A stretch of DNA of 57,387 nt, from NCBI GenBank assembly GCA_902596045.1, contig CACJSJ010000005.1:1-57387 (forward strand), written 5' to 3'. This document shows positions 52,386-57,387 of this stretch, piece by piece. Position 1 is the first letter of the stretch. Each line of letters opens with the position of its first letter. The DNA comes from an uncultured Pelagibacteraceae bacterium (lineage in GTDB: Bacteria > Pseudomonadota > Alphaproteobacteria > Pelagibacterales > Pelagibacteraceae). A program made the translations under genes and the position numbers. The notes beneath the pieces are model-generated. The model was not told the DNA's origin and searched no databases. It saw nothing but the letters and a program-made list of their open reading frames with translations.

Positions 52386-53318
52386 TTATTTATAATCTTT
52401 TATTTCTTTGATTACGTATTGTTCTCTTCCTTTTGTTTGTTCAAATATTCGTGCTAAATAAATTCCAAGTATTCCTAAAGTAAAAAGTATAATTCCAGAG
52501 AAAAAAGAAATAGATATAACAATACTAGTAGAGCCTGGAATCGCTAAATTATTAAACTTCAAATATAAAGCATAAATTATTAATAAAAAAGATATTATCA
52601 TTGAAATAAGTCCAAAAATGATACCGACATAAAGGGGTTTTAATGAATAACTTGTTACTCCATTTATAAAATCAGTAATAGGTCCAGCTGATAGAAGAGG
52701 CATTTTGGACTCACCTTCACCTCTTGCTTCTCGTTCATAATATACAAAATCCTGTTTAAAACCTACCCAAACAGATAAACCTCTTACATAAGGTCTAAAT
52801 TCTTTTTGTTTTAAAATTTCATTTAGAGCTTTTTTTGATATTAATTTATAATCTCCTGCTTGTATTGGAAGATTAATATCAGATACAGTATCAATAATTT
52901 TGTATGCAATTTTTGTTAAAAACATTCTAAACTTTCCTTCACCTTTTCTCTTTGTTCTAACTGTATGTACAATCTCATTTCCTTCTTCATGTTTTTTAAT
53001 AAGATCAGGTATAATTTCAGGTGGGTCTTGTTGATCAGTATGTAAATATATTATCGCATCCCCAGAACTATTTCTAAAACCTGCCAATACACAAGGATCT
53101 ATTCCAAAATTTCTACTCATATTTATAAGTTTGATAGGATAGTTTTTTTGAAGATCTAGTAAAATTTTTTCAGATTTATCAGTAGAGTCATCATTTACAA
53201 AAACAAGTTCATATTTCCAATTTTCTATTTTTTCCATTGTTGTTGCAATTCTTTTTACCAAAGGTTCAATATTACCTTCTTCATTTCTAAAAGAGAAAAC
53301 AATTGATAATAATTTCAT
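52386..53318 (-). CDS. GT2 polyprenyl-phosphate glycosyltransferase (GtrB/ArnC-like)
   Basis: A 310-residue family 2 glycosyltransferase. The N-terminal GT-A domain has FSFRNEEGNIEPL, VFVNDDSTDKSE, NMSRNFGIDPCVLAGF and LHTDQQDPPEII, the last replacing the usual DADLQDPP. Two C-terminal helices (about 225-255 and 262-290) anchor it. Relatives load glucose, mannose or aminoarabinose on undecaprenyl phosphate for transfer outside. Seven bp upstream of the membrane protein gene; probably one operon. Confidence 0.92.
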   Translation of the reverse strand: MKLLSIVFSFRNEEGNIEPLVKRIATTMEKIENWKYELVFVNDDSTDKSEKILLDLQKNYPIKLINMSRNFGIDPCVLAGFRNSSGDAIIYLHTDQQDPPEIIPDLIKKHEEGNEIVHTVRTKRKGEGKFRMFLTKIAYKIIDTVSDINLPIQAGDYKLISKKALNEILKQKEFRPYVRGLSVWVGFKQDFVYYEREARGEGESKMPLLSAGPITDFINGVTSYSLKPLYVGIIFGLISMIISFLLIIYALYLKFNNLAIPGSTSIVISISFFSGIILFTLGILGIYLARIFEQTKGREQYVIKEIKDYK

Positions 53319-53389
53319 TTTTGTATTTTATAAAAATCGTTGAGATTAAATAAATTGATTATAACGATTATTAATTTAATGTGCAAATT

Positions 53390-54559
53390 ATGAAAAATTA
53401 TAAATGGCAATTAATGTCGAACAATATATTGCTTAAAGATAAAAATAATCTAATTCAATTCATAAAAAAAACTAATAAGTTCACCAATGGACCAAAAGTA
53501 ATAGAATTTGAAAAAAAATGGTCTAAATGGCTTGGTGTAAAATATAGTACTTTTGTAAATTCTGGGGCTTCAGCTAATTTAATATCAATAAATATTTTAA
53601 AAGAACTTAATAACAATAAGAAAGAAATTATATTACCAGCTTTTACTTGGAGCTCTGATGTAGTTGCTGTAATAAATGCAGGGTTCAAACCAATTTTTGT
53701 AGATATAAATTTTGAGAACTTAGCTTTGAATGAAAATTTAGTAAGAAAAAAAATAAATAAAAATACGTTAGCTATTTTCATTACTCATGCTATGGGCTTT
53801 AATGGATTAACAAAAAAATTTGTTGAATTTGTAAAAAAAAAAAAGATTTATTTAATAGAAGATGTTTGTGAGTCTCATGGTGCAAAATTAGGAAAAAAAA
53901 AAGCAGGGACATTTGGAGAAATTTCAAATTTTTCATTTTACTACGGTCATCATATGACGACTGTCGAAGGAGGAATGATTTCAACTAATTCAAAAAAAAT
54001 AGACAGGTTAGCAAAAATGAAACGAGGGCATGGTTTATTAAGAGATTCTCAAGATAATAATTTTATTAAAGAAAATATAAAAAAAAGAAAAGATTTAAAT
54101 AATGATTTCATATTTTATACTGAGGGTTTTAATTTAAGAAGCACTGAACTATCAGCAGTTATTGGTATCAATCAGCTTAAAAGACTTAATAGGAATATTA
54201 AAATTAGAAACCAAAACCACAAGATATTTCTCAATCATCTAAGAGGTGATATTTTTTTTAAAGATTTTAAACTAAAAGGTGCAAGCAATTATGGTTTGCA
54301 TCTAATTCTTAGAAAAAAAAATTCTAATTTATTTAAAAGAATATTAGGAATATTAGATAGAAATTTAATAGAGTACAGGTTAGGAAGTTTAGGGAACCAA
54401 ATTAGGCAGCCATATCTAAGAAAATTTAAAAAAAAATCGTATTTAAAATTACTTAAAAATACTGAACACATGCATTTTTACTCAGTATATATTGGTAATC
54501 ACCAAGCTTTAGATAAAAATAGAATAATTAAACTTTGTAATAATTTAGATAAGATTTAA
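53390..54559 (+). CDS. DegT-family PLP enzyme with His in place of catalytic Lys (ColD-like 3-dehydratase)
   Basis: A 389-residue DegT/DnrJ/EryC1 protein from the ATG at 53390; a GTG nine bp upstream is less likely. Fold markers are VNSGASANLISINIL, LPAFTWSSDVVAVINAGF, LIEDVCESHGAKLG and GTFGEISNFSF. The position of the PLP-binding lysine is His187 in SFYYGHHMTTVEGG. The same Lys-to-His exchange defines sugar 3-dehydratases RfbH/DdhC and ColD, which use PMP to remove the C3 hydroxyl. The gmd gene downstream supplies GDP-4-keto-6-deoxymannose, exactly ColD's substrate. So GDP-4-keto-3,6-dideoxymannose is the likely product. An aminotransferase role is unlikely without the lysine. Confidence 0.85.
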   Translation: MKNYKWQLMSNNILLKDKNNLIQFIKKTNKFTNGPKVIEFEKKWSKWLGVKYSTFVNSGASANLISINILKELNNNKKEIILPAFTWSSDVVAVINAGFKPIFVDINFENLALNENLVRKKINKNTLAIFITHAMGFNGLTKKFVEFVKKKKIYLIEDVCESHGAKLGKKKAGTFGEISNFSFYYGHHMTTVEGGMISTNSKKIDRLAKMKRGHGLLRDSQDNNFIKENIKKRKDLNNDFIFYTEGFNLRSTELSAVIGINQLKRLNRNIKIRNQNHKIFLNHLRGDIFFKDFKLKGASNYGLHLILRKKNSNLFKRILGILDRNLIEYRLGSLGNQIRQPYLRKFKKKSYLKLLKNTEHMHFYSVYIGNHQALDKNRIIKLCNNLDKI

Positions 54560-54573
54560 TAGATAAAATTTTG

Positions 54574-55077
54574 ATGAAAATATTAATTGATAAAAAATTG
54601 AAAGAAGTAAAAATTTTTAAACCAAAAATATTTAATGATTTTAGAGGTGAGATTTGGACCAAATGGGAAAAAAAATTTTTTAAAAATACAAAATTTAATT
54701 TAAGCAAGTATACGTCCTCTAAAAAAAATGTGCTCAGAGGATTTCATGGTGATCAAAAATCATGGAAATTAGTTTCTTGTATTAGAGGCGAAGTTTTAAA
54801 TGTTGTGGTTGATTATCGAAAAAGTTCAAAAAATTATCTCAAATATACATCTTTTGTTTTAAATGATAAAAATAAACTATCAGTACTCATCCCACCTAGA
54901 TTTTTAAATTCTTGGCTTTGTTTAAGTAAAAATTGTGTTTATTCATATGATTATTATTTTAAAGGAAATTATAATGATGTTAAAAATCAAATAAGTATAA
55001 AATGGAATGATGCTAAAATTAACTTTAAGTGGCCAATTAAAAAACCAATACTATCTTTTCGTGATAGACAGCGTTAA
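54574..55077 (+). CDS. RmlC-like sugar epimerase (cupin)
   Basis: A cupin of 167 residues related to dTDP-4-dehydrorhamnose 3,5-epimerase. FNDFRGEIWTKWEKKFF, the catalytic His in NVLRGFHGDQKSWKLVSCIRG-like VLRGFHGDQKSWK, EVLNVVVDYRKSS, and IPPRFLNSWLCLSKN with Tyr in YSYDYYF are recognisable. It is shorter than RmlC. The ATG at 54574 follows an in-frame TTG. Flanked by the ColD-like and gmd genes, it probably epimerises a GDP-4-keto sugar, not the dTDP sugar. Confidence 0.82.
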   Translation: MKILIDKKLKEVKIFKPKIFNDFRGEIWTKWEKKFFKNTKFNLSKYTSSKKNVLRGFHGDQKSWKLVSCIRGEVLNVVVDYRKSSKNYLKYTSFVLNDKNKLSVLIPPRFLNSWLCLSKNCVYSYDYYFKGNYNDVKNQISIKWNDAKINFKWPIKKPILSFRDRQR

Positions 55078-55106
55078 AGATAATATATACAAAAAATTCT
55101 AATTTT

Positions 55107-56165
55107 ATGAAAAAGAAAAAAGCATTAGTCTTTGGAATTACTGGTCAAGATGGTTCATACCTAGCAGAGTTATTATTAAATAAAAATTATCTTGTATATG
55201 GTGTAAAAAGAAGAACTAGCTTAATTCATACGACTAGAATTGACCACATATATAAAGATTTTCATCTAAAAACTAATCTAATATTAAAGTATGGAGATGT
55301 AACTGATTTTTCAAATGTATTTAGATTAATCAATGAAATTAAACCTGATGAAATTTACAATTTAGCAGCCCAAAGTAATGTAGGAGTTTCTTTTGAATTA
55401 GCCGAATATACTGCTCAAACAGATTCAATTGGTACACTCAGAATTTTAGAGGCAATTAGAATAATAGATACAAAAAGAAAAATGAAATTTTATCAAGCGT
55501 CCACTTCAGAGATTTTTGGTAATAGCCCAGATAAACCTTATAACGAAAAAAGCAAGTTCGAACCTGTTTCACCTTATGGAACAGCAAAACTTTATTCATA
55601 TTGGACAACTAGAAATTATCGAGACGCATATTCAATGTTTGCTTCAAATGGTATTCTTTTCAATCATGAGTCACCAAGACGAGGTGAAAATTTTATTTCA
55701 AGAAAAGTAATAATAGGAATTATCAAAATCTTAAAAGGCCATCAAAAATGTCTTTATCTAGGAAATTTAAAATCTAAAAGAGATTGGGGGCATGCGAAAG
55801 AGTTTGTGGATGCACAATGGAAAATTCTTCAATACAAATTTCCTGATGATTTTGTAATAGCAACGGGTAAGAATTATTCAGTCAAAGATTTGGTAAATTT
55901 AGTGTTAAAGAAATTAAAAATTAAATTTTTATGGAAAAAAGATAAAAAGGGCTACGAATATGCTATAGCTAAAAATGATATTGGACAAATCAAAAAATCA
56001 CAAATAATTATAAAACAAGAAAAGATTTACTTTAGGCCTAATGAAGTTCATAATCTTGTTGGTGATTACAGAAAAGCCACTAAATTACTTAAGTGGAAGC
56101 CAAAAATTAAATTTGATCGACTTATATCGGAAATGATTGATTCTGATCTAAAAAATATTATTTAA
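55107..56165 (+). CDS. gmd: GDP-mannose 4,6-dehydratase
   Basis: SDR-family dehydratase of 352 residues. GITGQDGSYLAELLL at the start binds NADP. The catalytic Thr and Glu are in QASTSEIFGN, and Tyr and Lys in SPYGTAKLYSYW. VKRRTSLIHTTRIDHIY, FNHESPRRGENFISRKV and DWGHAKEFVDAQW are specific to GMD. It converts GDP-mannose to GDP-4-keto-6-deoxymannose, the precursor of fucose, colitose, perosamine and rhamnose. The stop shares a base with the following transketolase gene. Confidence 0.95.
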   Translation: MKKKKALVFGITGQDGSYLAELLLNKNYLVYGVKRRTSLIHTTRIDHIYKDFHLKTNLILKYGDVTDFSNVFRLINEIKPDEIYNLAAQSNVGVSFELAEYTAQTDSIGTLRILEAIRIIDTKRKMKFYQASTSEIFGNSPDKPYNEKSKFEPVSPYGTAKLYSYWTTRNYRDAYSMFASNGILFNHESPRRGENFISRKVIIGIIKILKGHQKCLYLGNLKSKRDWGHAKEFVDAQWKILQYKFPDDFVIATGKNYSVKDLVNLVLKKLKIKFLWKKDKKGYEYAIAKNDIGQIKKSQIIIKQEKIYFRPNEVHNLVGDYRKATKLLKWKPKIKFDRLISEMIDSDLKNII

Positions 56166-56920
56166 TGTTCAAAAATGAATTAAATAAAATAAGATATTCA
56201 ATTTTAGAAAGTTGTTTTAATACCAAAGAAGGACATATCGGAAGTGCTTTTTCTGTAATTGAAATTTTATATGTTATTTTCAAAAAATATTTCAAAAAAC
56301 ATTATTTCATATTAAGCAAAGGTCATGCAGCAATTGGTTTATATGCTGTAATGAATCATTTTAAAATTCTTAAAAATAAAGATTATAAGTCATTTTGTAA
56401 GCTTAATTCAAAATTAGGTGGGCATCCAGACTCAACAAAATTGCCAAATTTAAAATTTTCCACAGGATCACTAGGTCATGGTTTGCCAGTTTCATCAGGT
56501 TTAGCCTATGGTCTTAAAATACAAAAAGATAAACGTAAGATAATTTGTTTAGTTGGTGATCAAGAATTAATGGAAGGAACAACTTGGGAAAGTTTACATA
56601 TTATTAATAATTATAAAATTAAGAATATTCTTCTTATAATTGATAGAAATAATTCTGATTTTAGAAGTATCAAATTTCTACAACTTAAAAAAAAACTTTC
56701 AGTTTTTTGTGATAAAATTTCAGAAGTAGATGGACATAATATAAAAGCTCTTTCTAGTAGAATTGATAAAGCAATAAAAAATAAAAAATCTTTTGAAATA
56801 TTAATTGCTAAAACAATTAAGGGAAAAGGTATACGATCTATGGAGAATAACCCAGAATGGCATCATAAAGCACCATCAAAAAATGAAATGATTAATTATA
56901 AATTAGAGCTGAAAGTATGA
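56165..56920 (+). CDS. Transketolase-like protein, N-terminal (thiamin diphosphate-binding) subunit
   Basis: A 251-residue protein equal to the pyrophosphate-binding half of transketolase. KEGHIGSAFSVIEILYVIF, ILSKGHAAIGLYAVM, STGSLGHGLPVSSGLAYG and the ThDP motif VGDQELMEGTTWESL with Asn in IIDRNNSD are intact (GDQ replaces GDG). The HHKAPSKNE end is the family linker. Two-gene transketolases occur in central metabolism and in secondary pathways. The overlap with gmd suggests a role in making a modified sugar here. Confidence 0.92.
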   Translation: MFKNELNKIRYSILESCFNTKEGHIGSAFSVIEILYVIFKKYFKKHYFILSKGHAAIGLYAVMNHFKILKNKDYKSFCKLNSKLGGHPDSTKLPNLKFSTGSLGHGLPVSSGLAYGLKIQKDKRKIICLVGDQELMEGTTWESLHIINNYKIKNILLIIDRNNSDFRSIKFLQLKKKLSVFCDKISEVDGHNIKALSSRIDKAIKNKKSFEILIAKTIKGKGIRSMENNPEWHHKAPSKNEMINYKLELKV

Positions 56921-57387
56921 GAAAAAATTTCCCAATCGTAACTGAAAAATTAATGCAAAAAAATAAAAAGATTTTTTGTTTACTTGGCGACATTGGTGTT
57001 TTTTCTTTTAGTAATATTTTTAATAAATATAAGAATAGAATTTTAAATATGAGTACAATGGAGCAGTCTATGATTGGTTTTGCTGCTGGATTATCTAAAG
57101 CCGGTTTTATTCCCATAATACATACTATTGCACCATTTTTAGTTTTACGGGCTTTAGACCAAATTAAGATTGATTTTGTTTATAATAAATTAAATTGCAA
57201 TATTGTATCCGTGGGGGCCTCAAATGATTATACAAAACTTGGCACAACCCATCATTGTTTTGAAGATATTAATATCCTTTCAAGTTATGAAGATATCAAT
57301 TTGTTTATCCCTTCAAATGAAAAAGATTTTAAATATTTGTTTGAAAAAAATTACAATAATAATTCAATAAATTATTTCAGATTATCT
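56917..57387 (+). CDS. Transketolase-like protein, C-terminal subunit (partial)
   Basis: The frame starts ATGA at 56917, overlapping the previous stop, and runs off the window after 157 codons. It has the pyrimidine-binding half of transketolase: the catalytic Glu in MSTMEQSMIGFAAGLSKAG, PIIHTIAPFLVLRALDQIK, and THHCFEDINILS with the substrate-binding His pair. With the N-terminal subunit it forms an enzyme that moves two-carbon ketol units. The C-terminal domain is not seen. Confidence 0.9.
   Translation, partial: MRKNFPIVTEKLMQKNKKIFCLLGDIGVFSFSNIFNKYKNRILNMSTMEQSMIGFAAGLSKAGFIPIIHTIAPFLVLRALDQIKIDFVYNKLNCNIVSVGASNDYTKLGTTHHCFEDINILSSYEDINLFIPSNEKDFKYLFEKNYNNNSINYFRLS

Noticed and set aside
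1-57387. CRISPR array, IS element, prophage, tRNA or rRNA genes
   Set aside because: No regularly spaced repeats, transposase or integrase motifs, cloverleaf or rRNA-like stretches were found in the gaps, none of which exceeds about 250 bp.

Overview
The window looks like a stretch of chromosome from a SAR11-type marine alphaproteobacterium (Candidatus Pelagibacterales). The grounds are the strongly A/T-rich sequence and AT-ending codons, almost no intergenic space, and alphaproteobacterial marker genes: an NDUFA12-type complex I protein, a DUF2155 protein, alphaproteobacterial-style RNase E, a MoaB/MoaA/MsrPQ set and a SUF cluster. No tRNA, rRNA, CRISPR array, insertion sequence or prophage was seen. 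The taxonomic call is an inference from gene content and composition.

Layout. 1-8.6 kb: end of an Hda/DnaA-like gene, aspS (non-discriminating type), a stand-alone TSCPD-domain protein, NDUFA12, DUF2155, the accC-accB-aroQ operon, thiS-thiG, and RNase E. 8.7-17.4 kb: penicillin-binding protein 1A, prfB with its programmed frameshift, an AsmA-like gene broken by an apparent frameshift, tyrS, anmK and an alpha/beta hydrolase. 17.4-23.7 kb: a complete iron-sulfur operon iscR-sufBCDSU-sufT-sufA behind a near-perfect type 1 IscR operator and a Fur-box-like site. 23.7-28.4 kb: a 56-residue unknown small gene, glnA, a YbaK-like deacylase, an EamA permease, a TauE/SafE permease, moaB and DUF1244. 28.4-30.2 kb: a small A/T-rich islet (DUF4422 glycosyltransferase and a methyltransferase). 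30.2-32.4 kb: an aldehyde dehydrogenase with a lysine-rich N-terminal extension, and DUF779. 32.4-38.3 kb: a molybdenum block. It holds moaA-moaC-thioesterase-moaD-moaE-msrP-msrQ as one tight operon, divergent from a two-gene sulfite-dehydrogenase-like unit (Mo subunit plus cytochrome c). 38.4-42.7 kb: GYD protein, a second aldehyde dehydrogenase, CcdA, an azoreductase-like flavoprotein, an inositol-monophosphatase-family enzyme and an SMR-type permease. 42.7-45.5 kb: eight small minus-strand genes of mostly unknown function, ending in two tandem secreted paralogues. 45.5-50.5 kb: cysE-cysK, VOC protein, LysE exporter, a dehydrogenase of the HisD superfamily that resembles HpsN, and a phosphotransacetylase-like protein. 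50.5 kb to the end: a surface-polysaccharide region. It has a GT-C-like membrane protein, a GT2 polyprenyl-phosphate glycosyltransferase, a DegT-family enzyme whose catalytic lysine is replaced by histidine, an RmlC-like cupin, GDP-mannose 4,6-dehydratase, and a two-subunit transketolase that runs off the window.

How the genes work together. The Moco genes serve at least two molybdoenzymes encoded beside them: MsrP, which repairs periplasmic methionine sulfoxide, and the sulfite dehydrogenase. The TauE/SafE permease and the HpsN-like dehydrogenase add to a sulfur/sulfonate theme, though no sulfonate C-S lyase is present here. The strongest candidate for an undescribed system is the terminal cluster. 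Gmd plus a ColD-like 3-dehydratase would make a GDP-4-keto-3,6-dideoxyhexose. The split transketolase immediately downstream could add a two-carbon branch to that ketone, and the GT2/GT-C pair could put sugars on the cell surface. At 13 convergent gene junctions, 10 overlap by 4 or 8 bp or abut directly, two have 7-bp gaps, and only one has room for a terminator hairpin.
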